NCBI GenBank assembly: GCA_905250115.1
Contig: CAJNOI010000069.1
Span: 1-64,000, forward strand
Length of the DNA stretch: 64,000 bases
DNA from: Adineta steineri
Lineage: Eukaryota; Rotifera; Eurotatoria; Adinetida; Adinetidae
Direction: 5' to 3'
Shown here in pieces: positions 24,219-36,763 of the stretch. Under the pieces are notes generated by a model that was not told the origin of the DNA, ran no database searches, and saw nothing but the letters and a program-made list of their open reading frames with translations. Within the stretch, counting starts at the first letter, position 1. Every line of letters starts with the position of its first letter. The position numbers and the translations under genes were made by a program.

Positions 24219-24796
24219 TTAAATTTTCTTTCGTGAACTTTTAACTGGTGGAGCTGGTTTTTCTTCTTCTTCAGACTCTTCAGATTCTTCTTCAGATCCT
24301 TCTTGATCATCGTCGTCTTCTTCTTCATCATCGTTATCACTCTTTGGTTTTTCATTTTTAACAACTGGAGCAGTAGTTTTCGATGTTGGTTTTGTTGTAG
24401 CTGCTGTTTTTGTTGTTGCTGTACTAGATTTTGTTGTTGTTGGTGCAGGTGCTGGTGGTGGATGAGCTTTTTGAGCTGATTTCGATGATGGCGCTGGTGC
24501 ACCAGATTTTTCATATTCTTTTAATTCACGTTCATAACGTGTTTTTTCATGTTCATGCTCTTTTTCATAACGTGCCTAAAATATATAAAAATACAAAAAT
24601 ATTCTATATAAATATTTGTTTTTACCTTTGTATTGGTATCACATTGTTTCCATGCAGCACCTAAAGCTTTGTTCATTTCAGCAAAATTATCTAAACCTGT
24701 TGCTTTTAATTTCGGTCGTTCCTCGGCCGAAAATAACATATAAGCAGTTAATGGTTTCTTTGGAGCATTGTTATCTTTTGTTGTTTTTGATGGCAT
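24219..24796 (-). CDS. HMG-box chromatin protein (HMGB/NHP6-like)
   Basis: Two exons, 24796-24626 and 24575-24219, give 175 residues (57+118 codons plus stop). Residues about 11-80 form a single HMG box: APKKPLTAYMLFSAEERPKL, then a central Trp (AAWKQC) and a third helix rich in Lys/Glu (ARYEKEHEHEKTRYEREL). It is followed by an Ala/Pro/Thr-rich linker and a long acidic tail (DNDDEEEDDDDQEG...) that ends in a small basic patch (SSRKKI). One box plus an acidic tail is the insect/worm-type HMGB layout. Such proteins bend DNA with no sequence preference. The 49-nt intron splits the box. Nuclear location is inferred from the family. Confidence 0.88.
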
Positions 24797-27700
24797 GATT
24801 ATTTAACAAACTTGTGAATATTTGAAGAAGATTAGATAAATACAACTTATGTTTTACGATTAAAGAAGACGAATGAATATAACTTTTAGACGAGAGAAAT
24901 TCTATTATATCGACGCGTCCGCGTAGAAAACAATAGACATAACTATTTGTTTTGTTATAAAAGATATATTATATCGAAAGAGACAAAAGAAATAGATCGT
25001 TTACCATATATGGCGATTAATCTTTCTATTATTCGTTTTCGTTTATATCAACTGCTGTTTATTTTCTCTTCGTTTTGAAGTACTGATACAAAACACATAC
25101 ATGAAATGTATCGAACTATTTTGCCGATAAAAATCAATATCTTAAGTATATCGATTAAATAGATAGGTGTTTTTTTTCATCATCATCATTATCATATAGC
25201 GATATTTATGTTACATATAATAATATTTAGTTGAAAGTACAATACAGATATATTACCATTTATTTGTTTATAAATGTTAATGCAAGCGAATGATTACTTA
25301 ATTCATTATGAATAGAACTAATTAGAACATCTTGTTTTCAATAGAAATGCAATCACTAGAAGATATATATATATATATTTCTTTAGGAACATGCTCTTTT
25401 TTATTAATCTAATAATAAGAAAAACACAATCTAATAAATACAGATTGAATTCAGTTGATGTAAAATAATATAATATCATTGTAAAATGATTTCTTCTTTT
25501 CCAAGAAATAACTTCTTCAGTTTTATCTTGATTGTAGAGGTCCTTTATCTATTATAACACAATGCTATATATACTCAAGGTTAAGAACTTTGTTAAAATT
25601 ATCTCGAAAGCAATATTTTTTTATCTTCCTATCAGAAAAAGAAAGTCTCTGAAGGGTAAATTTTTATTTTTTCTAATTAAATCTTTTCCAGAAGAGATAA
25701 TCAGTATACAATGAATTTCCTGACAAAATATTTTATGACATACAACGGAAATATTCTAAAATAAGTTTCTTGATAATTATAGAAAAAAAAAAGAAGAACA
25801 TGCTTAGCATCTAAATTGAATGATAATCGATTTGTAAAATATTGATATAAATTATCTTTCAAGTATTGCGCCAGGTATATAAATATTTTAAATTATATTC
25901 TATGTGATTTACTAACATGCGATACCTATATATAGGTAATTACTACTTATATGTGGGCTATGATTCGAGAAAATACTTTTCTTTCTTTATTTATTAAAGT
26001 TGCAAGGTTTGTTTATTTTACCTTGTATATCTATATAACATATGACTAAAAATAACAAAAGATGTAATTGATAAAACTACTATCAAAATTTTTTTCTTAT
26101 TTTTTTGTCATTCGTTCACTCATTCAACTCTCAAAGAAGTCTTAGAACAATTAACAAATCTTAGATTTTCTTTTTCTTCGTTCTATTAGTCTTCATAAGA
26201 CGATGATGATGATCAAATTCTGGTAAAGCCCCACCCATATTGATGCATTTCTGCCTTGAGGCGATAAGAGAAAGGGAGAAGTATGTTCGTGCAACACTGG
26301 CTTCATCGCATCACATTTGATCGGTTATCCATCTATTTAACTATCTCTCTAGTGAGAGAGTATTGCATGCTTGTGCGTGCCAATTAGTGCGTCGATCTGT
26401 AAACAACATTGAATGTCTTTCTTTTTCTCTCTCTCTCTTATTCATATATCACATACGGTTAAACCCATCGGCGCCGGTATGGATGCACATAAGATAAGAG
26501 ATCAAGTGCCTACATGTGTTTGCCTGTTTCGCTTCTTTGCTCACGACATACACATTGCACAATTGCCTAGAGGAAATCTTAGTAAAGTAGAAAGTCTATC
26601 ATTATATAAATCCATATTATAGTTTATCTTTTCATATATATATAGAAGAGAGAGAGAGAGATAGAAAGGTCATAAACTTACTTTTCTTTTCTCTTTTCAA
26701 GAAATAAGATAGAATGAGAAATAACGATGATAGATCATCACAATTATTAGTCTTAGTTCTCTTCATACGTTTTCTTTTTTCTTGTAAACAAATAATAATG
26801 ATTACTTGCTAATCAGACCTTTCGTCCCTTTTCTTAAGACAAGATAACTAGAATAGAATCAATATAGATTCCTGTCATTATTATCGAGATTAAATCGATC
26901 TAGATGCTAGTATTAAGATTTAGTTTTTTTAATTATAAGAATGTTTCATTCTTCTTTGTATTTATCTATATAATATAAGCCTTTTTCTTTTTTTTGAAAA
27001 AACAAGCAACATATCAAAATTATCTTAACTATCATGCAATATATTATTCTTCCTACCATCTTATTTATATCCTTCTTTTAAAAAAAAACAAATGGTTCGT
27101 TGCATAATTTCTTTTTAAATTGTCAAACCATTTGTCTTCCGGTAAAAAATGTGTTGTGTACTCTCACACATACATCTCAATAAGCAGTCATAGAAGTCAA
27201 ATAAAAAACATAGAAAATAGTTACATACATTTTTTTCCGTTCACTCCTACCCATTTTTTTTTTCTTTTTTTTTACATGACAGCAATTAGCAACATCTTTC
27301 AAACTAAGCAATAATTGTTAATGGCTTTTCCATCTTGGCTTTTTTTCTCTCTCTTTCCCTTTGTCTATGTCTCTCTTGACATATAGTTATAGAAGATCCA
27401 CCTTGAATAGATGAGATAAAACATAAGATAAGCCGATCGTAGTCACACAAGGGACACATATATTTCTTACGCCGGATATAGTCGTAGCAATCTTCTCTTG
27501 ATTCTTTTTTTTCTCTTGAATGCATGTGTTTGTCAATCAAATCCCTCTGGTCAAAAAGGAGAGGAAGAAGAGGAGAAGAAAAAAACGAGAGAAAAGACAT
27601 GAAAAAAACTGAGACGAGAGTGGGTCATCTATTTTGATGAAAATTTATATTTATATGCATGTACACATTCCTCATTCTCACATTCTCAATTTAAGAGAGA

Positions 27701-28417
27701 TTGCATCATTATCATGTTATTATCAGTATACAAATTGAGAATCTTATCCAGGTGCATATACACTTGAACCCTCGATAAATTGACGTATATTATTAGTCAT
27801 CAATTGCTTTCTATTCTCTTCTTCTTCTTCTTTTTTTCTTCTTTTTACACTCCACTTTTTCAATTTATGCGGCATTTGATGTATATGTGCCTTTTGTGTA
27901 TGTGTACGTGTATGCTTTATGTAAATTTACTCTATATGCGCATTTGTGTTATTTACTACCAACATCGTCATTGGGATGCTGATACTTGCCACAGCTTGTT
28001 TTTGTAGTTAACGTTATTCGCTCGTTCGGTTTGACGTCCATCACATTGAATTGCGAAGTGTTAAGAATATGTCAAGAATAAAAAGGTAACACGAGCGTGC
28101 CTTTCTTTTTTTTTTCTTTGTCTAACATGATGGCTTATTTGCAATGAACCAATTCGATGATAAGTTTCGAGTGAAACTAATACAACAATAGCATTACCAT
28201 TAAATGAGAACATTAGTACTCTGTTGGTGATCACCGGTTGATCGTTAACTCTGTCTTTCTCTCCTTTTTTTCTCTCTGGTTTTTTTCTCTTTGCTCGATT
28301 GCCCATTCAATTTCCCATTACGACTCGTTCATCGCATTCTCTCATTGATTTTAAGTAGATCGAAACTAGTCTCGCATTTTACTGTACTACTTCGATTGAA
28401 ATGTGAGTCGTTGTACT
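24797..28417. other. long gene-free tract upstream of the FRAT-like gene, part 1
   Basis: No splice-consistent coding sequence is visible. The tract shows pyrimidine-rich runs (CTCTCTCTCT near 26430, TTTCTTTTTT runs), purine runs (GAGAGAGAGAGA near 26645) and scattered ATATAT repeats, and is less AT-rich in places (26220-26600, 27300-27560). Apparent frames here are low-complexity. Elsewhere in the window most neighbouring genes lie within a few hundred bases of each other, so this looks like non-coding regulatory or UTR/intron DNA rather than missed genes. Confidence 0.5.
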
Positions 28418-28449
28418 ATGTACTCATAAGTTAAGCCTTATGAGTACAT
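28418..28449. repeat. perfect 13-bp inverted repeat (hairpin)
   Basis: ATGTACTCATAAG (28418-28430) and its exact reverse complement CTTATGAGTACAT (28437-28449) are separated by TTAAGC. It is the clearest perfect hairpin I found in the gene-free tract. It is too short for a standard miRNA precursor and has no T-run that would suggest a Pol III end. Confidence 0.7.
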
Positions 28450-30253
28450 TTGAATGAAGATAAAGATATGCATACATATATATATATATTCCAGTTATCT
28501 TTCATTTTCTGACAGCATAAACTGCTTTTTGTTCTTTCGATATATATATATATATTACTTTCATACATACAATATATGTAAGCTTATTGGCAGAAGACCA
28601 AGTCTACATGTATGTATATATATATATGTTTACATAGTTATCATTTCTTTTTACGTAGAGTAGACAATCTGTCAAACATGAAGTTATACGTGATATAAAA
28701 TACATTGTTTATGATGAAAGAAAAGGTTTCGTATAGTGATATTTTTTTTTCTTCTTTTTTTTCATTCTTTTTATTTTTTGGCATAACGCCAGTAAACATC
28801 AATATACGTATTAAATGCAGTCGTTTTTTTTCCGAACTATGTCTATGAGATGATGTGTATGTGCGTGCGCATCTGATTTGTTTCCATTCTATTTTCCTTT
28901 TTTTTCTATAGTAGTACTGCCCACTGATTTGTATGTATGCGTGTCTCTTCTTCTTCTTCTCATTTATCATCTTCTGAGCACACAGGAAATGTGCGAAAAA
29001 AAGATTAAATGAAAAAGAAAAAGCAATAGAAAAAGGGAGAGAGAGAGAGAGAAAGAACATACAGACAGAGGAAAAAAGAAGGAGAAAGCGAATTCTATAG
29101 TAAGTAGTAACAGCAACAACGAGGCGATGCCACTTTTGACGTGTCTCTAGACACTCATACATACATACATACATATATACATACACAGTTATTATTAAGG
29201 CGGCGTGCATATATCAGAAGTACTCATCTTGTCAAACTAGCCGTGAACGTATATGTTGTGCACCAGATGTGACTATTGTTTTTTGCCAATGAGCTATCTA
29301 CTATATATATATATATATATGTATGCACATTTGATCAAATCTTATATTCCAATGTTTGTTCGTTTTTCTTTTTTTTTGCTGTACTTAATAACTCTCGTTC
29401 TCTCTTTCCCTCCCTATCGTGTACTTGGCGTTTTATATTATTAGAAATTGGTTTGCTCTCTCATTCGCTTGCTCGATTGTAGTAGTAGTAGTAGTGGTGT
29501 GCATGCATTTGCCTTGTTTTCAAGCATACAAAGGCATGCCGCAGCGGCGATGGTGGCAGCGGTAACGATTACTATTACAACGAATGAATATATAAATAGA
29601 ATGAGAAAGAAAAAAGAGAGAGAGACAGAGAAGGTAAAGAAATAGTAGCTTGTGTTATGAATAGTAAAGTTGTCAAATTGATTTCGTAGATGCACACATG
29701 CGCATACACATATAAAGTTCTCTATTTTCAATTGTGAGTACCCCATAGAATATAAGGCAGTTAAATATAGAGATATATATTCTGTTTTTTTTTAAATTTA
29801 TTTTGATATATAAAAAAAACACATCATGTTGAATTTTATTCTTATCTTTGACCTTTTTCTTTTCGTCTTGTAAGAAGTATGTTTATTTATATTAGAAATA
29901 TAAAAAAAGAAATATCTATATATATAAAATTGTATTGTTATATCATACCGAATAGTGCGCCCCCTCTCGTTGTGATTATTCTTCTTCGTCATTTTTCCCG
30001 TTTATTATTACTGCCGACCGGCGACATTATATAGTCTTTCGTCTTCATTGTCCAATCAAGCTATTTCTGACTCATCCTTGTTTCCTTTTTTTCTCGCTCT
30101 CTAAATACTTGTTGTTATTGTTGTCTACATCTTTTCATTTGTTTTTAGATAAAATTTTAAAACAAGATGTTCATTTAATGGCTGATTATCAGCTCAGATT
30201 CGTTTTGCTTTACAGTTTTTAACTGGTGATTGACTGTATCTTATCTATTATCA
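28450..30253. repeat. gene-free tract, part 2, rich in microsatellites
   Basis: Simple repeats are concentrated here: ATATAT tracts near 28476-28490, 28539-28555, 28616-28628 and 29302-29320; GAGAGA at about 29037-29053; CATA repeats at about 29155-29185; AGT repeats near 29480-29495. No gene is supported. The last part (30000-30253) is the probable 5' leader/promoter of the FRAT-like gene. Confidence 0.5.
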
Positions 30254-31103
30254 ATGTATTCTATTGATCGTACATCTCCAATTCCAATTGATAATCATTC
30301 ATTAATGTCGAATGAAACTGAAACTGAAATTGAATCATCATCAACACCTGAACTTAATTTATTATTGGTAAAAATTTCTATTTCTATAGAGTATCATAAG
30401 TTCTAATATAATTGCCATTAAATTTAATTAGGATAAATTAACTGAAATATTACGATTTCGTTCGGGTTGTCGTCGACAACATATTGTTCATCATCAACAA
30501 CAACCACCACCACCACAATCAAATTCATCTTCAACAACAAATTTGAAACGTCTGCAATCTGGCAGTATTGAACCATTGCATAATAATAATTCCGATGCTT
30601 CATCAACAGGTACATGGAAATCATCATCGAATGTTCATCATAAATCATCCACTTCAAAACGTTCAACAAATCATCATCATTTAAATTGTCCAAATAATGA
30701 TAAAAAACGACGTTTACCTGGTTTATTACAACGTTTAATTGATGAAGGCAATTTAATTAAAGAAGCTGTACGGCGTCTTAAAACACAACGTTTTTCAAAT
30801 TCATTTAAACAACAACGACAAACAAACATTGCAAATACACCATCAACACCAACAACAAAATCTTCGTTCCAAACTCTTCCAAATGTTACATTATCTTCAG
30901 CAAGTATTAATATTCCTCAACAATTAAGTGATCCACCAACACAAACAACATCATCACCAAGTCGTGGTATTTCGTGGTTTCTATCATCAAGTGTATTTGG
31001 TACAACAAATCATAGTAGTGGTAGTGGATCACCACTTCGTAATTGTTGTTCATCGAGTACACAGGATCGAACACCAATGGAAATTGGTATTCATGATGGA
31101 TAA
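30254..31103 (+). CDS. FRAT/GBP-like GSK-3-binding protein
   Basis: Two exons, 30254-30367 and 30432-31103, give 261 residues (38+223). Most of the protein is low-complexity (Ser, Thr, Asn, His, Gln) and probably disordered. A single conserved block lies at about residues 128-158: basic KKRR, then LPGLLQRLIDEGNLIKEAVR, followed by RLKTQRF. The run LLQ.L...GNLIKEAVRRL matches the GSK-3-binding helix-turn-helix of vertebrate FRAT1/2 and Xenopus GBP, the segment used as 'FRATtide', which docks on GSK-3beta and competes with Axin. The match to that motif is seen in the sequence; the role as a GSK-3 inhibitor or Wnt modulator is inferred from the family. A C-terminal block (SPSRGISWFLSSS) recurs in no domain I know. 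The gene stands alone in about 8 kb of sparse DNA. Confidence 0.72.
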
Positions 31104-32763
31104 AACTAAAGACTATCAATCAAGTGTTTTGTATGTAAAACGCAATATTTCCTTGTTTTTCACATTATTGATTCTTCCCTTGATTAATTATTACTCCATT
31201 TTTTCCTGTGTCAAGTCCCGCTGAGCAAAATTCTTCTCACCGGTTTTTCATTGTCTATCTCTCTCTCTCTCTATCTATATCTATCTATCTATCTATATAT
31301 ATATATATATCCATCATGAATTTTAATACATGTATATGTATACATTCCTGTTTTGATCTATTTGTTGTAAATAACATAGCATACTTTATTGCCATGTTCT
31401 TCTTCTTCTTTTGTTCTCTTCAACTGTTACTACTGTATCTATAACAGTATATCAGTATATCATTATTATCATCCTGTATTATTCGACTACATATATATAT
31501 ATATACACAGAAATGAACAACCCGGTTGTTTTTGTCACTATATATTTCTATGAAGAGCTAGTTGCGTACACGCGCTTTTGTTCACCTTGTATCTCAGGTA
31601 TCATTTTCGTTTTTTTTGCTTGCTCGCTTGCTTTGTTGTTGTTGTTGTTGTTGGCTTTCTTTTTTCTGCTCTATTTTGCCTTGTTCTCTCTATCATTTTT
31701 TTTAGTACTCCTCTATCTCTCGTTCTTTCTTTTTTTTTGCTTCGACGCGCGTGCAGACGCATCTTTCTCTTTTTTTGCACCGTGTGCAACTAAATATAAA
31801 CATGAACTGCATATTAAAAGATTATCAAGAAAGTTTATTCTAGGAAAGAAAAATAACAATCGATATTAATAAATTTATTCTATTTAATCAGAATGAATAA
31901 TAAATTAGAAGGAATTTAAATAGATACTATGCAATTCTAGGATGTAGGACACTCGAGTTTTTTTGAACTTCATTAGTAAATCAAAAATAATATGATTGAG
32001 AAATCTATGCATCCAAAAATGAATATTTTACAGTTGTCTGTCAAAGGAAAAAGAAAATCTATTTCCCTTGTGTATTTTAGTAAAGAAAAAGTGGATTGTT
32101 GTTTTGGCTATCAAATTCACATTGAGCTTATGTGATAAATCTTTGTATATCGATGAGATTTAAAAAGAAGTATTGTCATCTTTTTGAAATTCTATTGAGA
32201 ATATAAGTGTTTTTTGCCACTAAAGTACTATCACTACAGAAAAACAAGGAACTGTCAATTATTTGATGATCCAATATTCAAATTAGTTTATTTACTTGGA
32301 ATTACATTATAATTGGAACGTACGTGATTTAATAATAAATCCACAGCTCTGTTCGTTGACAGTGGATTTCATTTAATATTTTATCTATAGAATCCAGAAG
32401 ACAACATGAAACCTGTTTCTTTTCATAAATATTGTACAGTTGAAGTTCATAACGTTTCAATAGTAATTACGTTTTTGCAAATAAAATAATAAATTTTTAT
32501 TAAGAATATGAACTATATGTTATTCTACTAAAAAATATTTTTTTTAATGGAAAAAAAAAAACGATTTACAGATGCAAACAAGTATGTGTTTATTGCAAAT
32601 GCTATCAAGACTGGACAATAGAGAGAAAGAATGAAAACAACAGATTTAATACACAGACAAAATTCACAGTGCTGGCTTAAGAGATCCTGGTATAAATATA
32701 TGAATGTTATCAATGTTGGAAAGAGAATTTCGGAAATATTAAAAACGTTGATTCACGTGAAAC
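31104..32763. other. gene-free tract downstream of the FRAT-like gene
   Basis: Probable 3' UTR and flank. Frames near 31208-31869 are made of Phe/Leu/Ser low-complexity from T-rich DNA and are not credible genes. Simple repeats: CTCTCTCTCT and CTATCTATCTAT to TATATATATA at about 31258-31311, TTGTTGTTG at about 31637-31652. Confidence 0.5.
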
Positions 32764-34491
32764 TTAAATTGGTAATTCAAATTGAACAGCTATTGAAGCA
32801 GATCGAGCTAAACTGACAATTTGAGCAAGTTTAACAACCTAAATGAACTATGATATTTTAATAAATTATATAAATATATATTTTTACCAATCGAGCGCCA
32901 TCAGCTAAATCATCACAAGGAAGTATTTTAAATTGACTAGTAGCAATAATTGCTTTTGCATCATCAACTCGTGTACCTTGTAATCGTACAACAATTGGTA
33001 TAGTTAATTTAAGTTCTTTGGCAGCTGCAACAATACCGTGTGCAATAACATCACATCTCATAATACCACCAAAGATATTCACAAACACAGCTTGTACCTA
33101 ATTGAGTAGAATAAAATCAATAGACTGAAACATATAGAATATTATTTTTTTTTCAAATATACTTTTGGATCAGCAGTAATTAATTGAAATGCACTTTTAA
33201 CTTGTGCAGCTGTAGCACCACCACCAACATCAAGAAAATTAGCTGGATTACCTCCAGCTAATTTTATAATATCCATGGTAGCCATAGCTAAACCAGCACC
33301 ATTAACAAGACATCCTATTTCACCATCAAGACCAATATAATTTAAATTTGATTCTTCAGCTTGAACATCACGCCAATCTTTTTGTGTATTATCTTTTTGA
33401 CTGAATACTGCTTGTTGTCGATATTCAGAATTATCATCAACATTTATCTTACAATCCATACAATAGATTTTTCCATCAGCTCCTTCTGTTAATGGATTAA
33501 TTTCTAATAGAACGATATCTTTAGTAACAAATAAATTATATAATTTCATCATTGTATCAGCTGCCTTGAAATATAGAAAAAATAAATATTTAATTTACTT
33601 TACAGGAAAAAAAAGAATTAACAAACATCATCACGAGCTTCATCATGAAATCCAAGTTTGTCTGCAATAGCTAATGCATCTTTACGTTCAAGTCCTGTTA
33701 TAATATCAATAGGATGATGAATAATTGCGTCAGGATTTTCAGCAGCAATTTCTTCAATATTACTACCACCTTGAGTCGATGTAATAATTACTGGACCACC
33801 AAAACGACGTTCTAATGCCACTATAACAAAAAAAAGATTTCATTTCAACTATTCAATTTTCAGAAAGAAATGAAATACTAACAAGCAAAATAATATTCAC
33901 GTCTAGTAAATAATTTTTCACACATAATTACTTTACTAACTGGTTTTCCTTCACGACCTGTTTGTTTCGTATATAAACGATGACCAAGCATTTTCGATGC
34001 AATTTGTTTGGCTTCATCCGGTCTAGCAAGAGAAAATCATGTTTTTTATTTTTCATATGAACAATTATTTTCTACTTACGAATATGTCATTTTAACACCA
34101 CCTTTAAGACCTGTATCAAATGTACCTTTACCTCGGCCACCAGCAAGGATTTGAGCTTTAATAACAAGATCAGTACCAAGTTCTAAAAAAAAGATAATTG
34201 AATAAAACTAGCAAAAATATAATGAATATTCAAACCTTCACTTTCAGCAATTTTATAAGCTTGATCAGTTGTTTCAGCTACACGATATTTTGGTACACGA
34301 ATACCTGCTTCTTCAAGTAATCCCATGGAAACATATTCATGAAGTGCTAAATAAAAACGTTTTTGTACTATTGCAATAGATTTTGTTGAAACTGGTGCAA
34401 GCTAGAAATTGACACAGAAATCTATTTATATCTTTTTTTGTTTTTGATAAGTATAATTTACTTTGAGAAGAGAATTTCTGATGAAGGCCAT
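32764..34491 (-). CDS. SUCLA2: succinate-CoA ligase (ADP-forming type) beta subunit, mitochondrial
   Basis: Eight exons (34491-34462, 34401-34236, 34182-34080, 34022-33883, 33820-33627, 33564-33163, 33097-32888, 32838-32764) join in frame to 439 residues. The N-terminus [10 protein letters not shown] plus the following basic, Ser-containing stretch looks like a mitochondrial targeting peptide. The ATP-grasp domain shows [20 protein letters not shown] and [10 protein letters not shown]. The metal-binding region has [20 protein letters not shown], and the ligase domain has [34 protein letters not shown] and [13 protein letters not shown]. It forms a heterodimer with the alpha subunit and makes ATP or GTP from succinyl-CoA in the TCA cycle. 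LYTKQTG and the C-terminal VQFELPI favour the SUCLA2 over the SUCLG2 branch, though that distinction is moderate. Confidence 0.93.
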
Positions 34492-35198
34492 TTATTACTA
34501 GCAATAAAGTTCACGTAAAATCAAATCAGTTTATATGAAGAATAAAAATACGTTTTTCAACACGCATGGCATTCGATTCGCTTATCCTATAATCGATCAA
34601 ATTGATCTACCAGAGGTCGCTCAACGACAATTATATTAATATTATCATGAAAGTATAGTTTAAAATTTCAAACGAACAATTATGCAATTAATTTTCATTC
34701 AATAAATACGGGAGGAGAAGGAGGAGCGTCTACTCTTGTCCTTTGCTTCACTTTGTCTTTTACTTCTGTGTACCTGCTGTCAGCTGTCACTTATATAGCC
34801 GAAACAGTGAAAACCACAAAATGATCAAGTAGAAGAATCAACCTTGCATTTTTTTTCTTCTCTTTCAATTATCATACAATTTTTTCTCTCTCATTGTGCG
34901 TCATCTGCTTTGTTGCATTTCCTTTTACTATTTTTTGATCTCATCTGGTGCGTCTTACAATATTACATAAACAAAAACGAGCAGCAAATGTTTGCCATGC
35001 AATCTATAGGAAATAATGAATCTTATTAAATCGACACATTCATAAGATTGAAGAATACTAGATAACTAATCATAGTATTGTTAACGTTATTTAATATCAA
35101 AAGTATTTATTATCATTACTATAATAATTCTTTCTCTCACTAAATAATCAATATACTATTCATTATTTTATTATGAAATTGTATGTGTAACTTATATT
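34492..35198. promoter_or_regulatory. divergent intergenic region
   Basis: 707 bp between the SUCLA2 start (-) and the ligand-gated channel start (+). No gene is seen. A GGGAGGAGAAGGAGGAG purine run lies near 34711-34728. It probably holds both promoters. Confidence 0.45.
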
Positions 35199-36707
35199 AT
35201 GTCTAATACTATACGATCCGATTCTTATTCTGAATCGGTAAGACGAGGTATTCATCCTCTTACAACAACTCCAATAGCAGCAAATAGACGATCAGCAACA
35301 ACTGGAAATGTTAATCGAACATCTGCCTATTTTCCTACAACGTCTAATTTATCTTCGAATTCCAGATCTGCTACATTATCCGCAAGTATAATATTTATTC
35401 TCTAGTTTCTATATTCAATACTAATGTAATTAATAAAATCTGATTTCTAGTTGTTACTCCAGCTCATAGTTATCAACGTCTTAGTAATCAACAAATCAAT
35501 ATGGAAACTAAGACAAAAAAAATCAATACATTACCAAAAGCAAAACCACCACGTGAAGTATCACTTCGTGTTAAATTTATTCGACTTGGTGAAGTAAGTT
35601 CTATTCGAAATTTATAATTATCTATGATATAATTTGAATAGGTAAATACGTTACATGAGAAATTTTATGCTGAAGTTGTTATTGAAGCACGATGGTTATA
35701 TGATCCTGAAGCAGCATCTTGGAATCCAAATCTTTATGTTAAAAATGCACTTGGTGATATTAAACAGGAAGTTGCTCATGAATTAGTTAATAATTTAGAT
35801 GAACCCGTTTTTGTTGGTGATAAACTACATGGTATTATTTATGTTTGGGAAATACGTAAATTAGTTGGTACATTTTGGGAGAAACTTGAATTAAATAGTT
35901 TTCCAGCTGATGTTCAACAATTATCATTACAAATTGTAGCAAGATGTCCAATTGAAGAATGTGTTTTAGTTGAAAATCGTTTTCAACCATCGATGGTTAA
36001 TCGTGAAGCTTTTTTAGCACAACAAGAATGGTTTCTTTATGAACATATTGAAACACGTTCAACAATAACAACAGAAGATTTTAGTTTTCGACCTATTCGT
36101 CAATCAACTTATCTAGTTACATGTTGTGTTGCTCGTCGACCAGGTTATTTCTATTGGAATGTTTATTTGCTCATATTTCTTATTACATTGATTGCTCTTA
36201 CTGTATATGGTGTTGCACCTGAACATCCACAAAGTCGTCTTCAGATTACTTGTTCGTTAAATTTTATTGTTTTCATTTAAACAAATTTTTTTTCTTCTAG
36301 GTACACTTTTACTTACTTCCATTATGTTCCGCTGGTCGGTATCACGTTTACTTCCGCCTGTTTCTTATTTAACCTTATTAGATAAATATACGTTAGTATC
36401 CTTAGTTTTTATTTCACTCAATTCAATATGGCATTCAGTAATTGGCTTTCTTATTCGACATATGGGCATATCAAAAATAATTGATTATTATGTACTTAGT
36501 ATATTTACAGCATTTTTTATTATTTATCATTTTTTAATGGCATTATTTTTATTTCAAGCATTACGTAGTCGTCAAGTTATGCTTGAAAGTGATCGTCAAT
36601 ATGCATCGAAATTAGCTGGTATGTTTGAAACATTTGTACAAGGTCATCATGCTGTACAACGTTTTCAAGAAAGACAAAATTCAAGTCGTACATCTTTATT
36701 TGTTTAA
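35199..36707 (+). CDS. pentameric ligand-gated ion channel subunit without Cys-loop
   Basis: Four exons, 35199-35385, 35451-35593, 35642-36251 and 36301-36707, give 448 residues. A Ser/Thr-rich N-terminus of about 100 residues comes first. A ligand-binding-like beta domain follows (FYAEVVIEARWLYDPEAASW; FPADVQQLSLQI, the FP.D.Q.L signature). Four membrane helices come next: M1 near GYFYWNVYLLIFLITLIALT, M2 TLLLTSIMFRWSVSRLLPPV, M3 LLDKYTLVSLVFISLNSIWH and M4 DYYVLSIFTAFFIIYHFLMA. The canonical Cys-X13-Cys loop is absent and no obvious signal peptide is seen. The layout resembles the Cys-less channels of prokaryotes and some protists, with PVSYLTLLDKY after M2. Ion and ligand are unknown. Its 3' end lies only 57 bp from the stop of the convergent LRWD1-like gene. 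Confidence 0.8.
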
Positions 36708-36763
36708 TAGACCCTATTTTTTTTTATTTCACAAAAAAAAAAAGAAGAATTACTTATCTTACA

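Noticed and set aside
26413-26622. 69-codon frame in the gene desert
   Set aside because: No family match and no splice-consistent partner; the GC-richer composition alone is not enough.
28641-29210. 189-codon minus-strand frame
   Set aside because: Built from purine/pyrimidine runs and CATA repeats; Lys/Arg and Phe/Leu low complexity only.
31208-31869. Phe/Leu/Ser-rich frames
   Set aside because: They arise from T-rich microsatellite DNA; low complexity and no conserved block.
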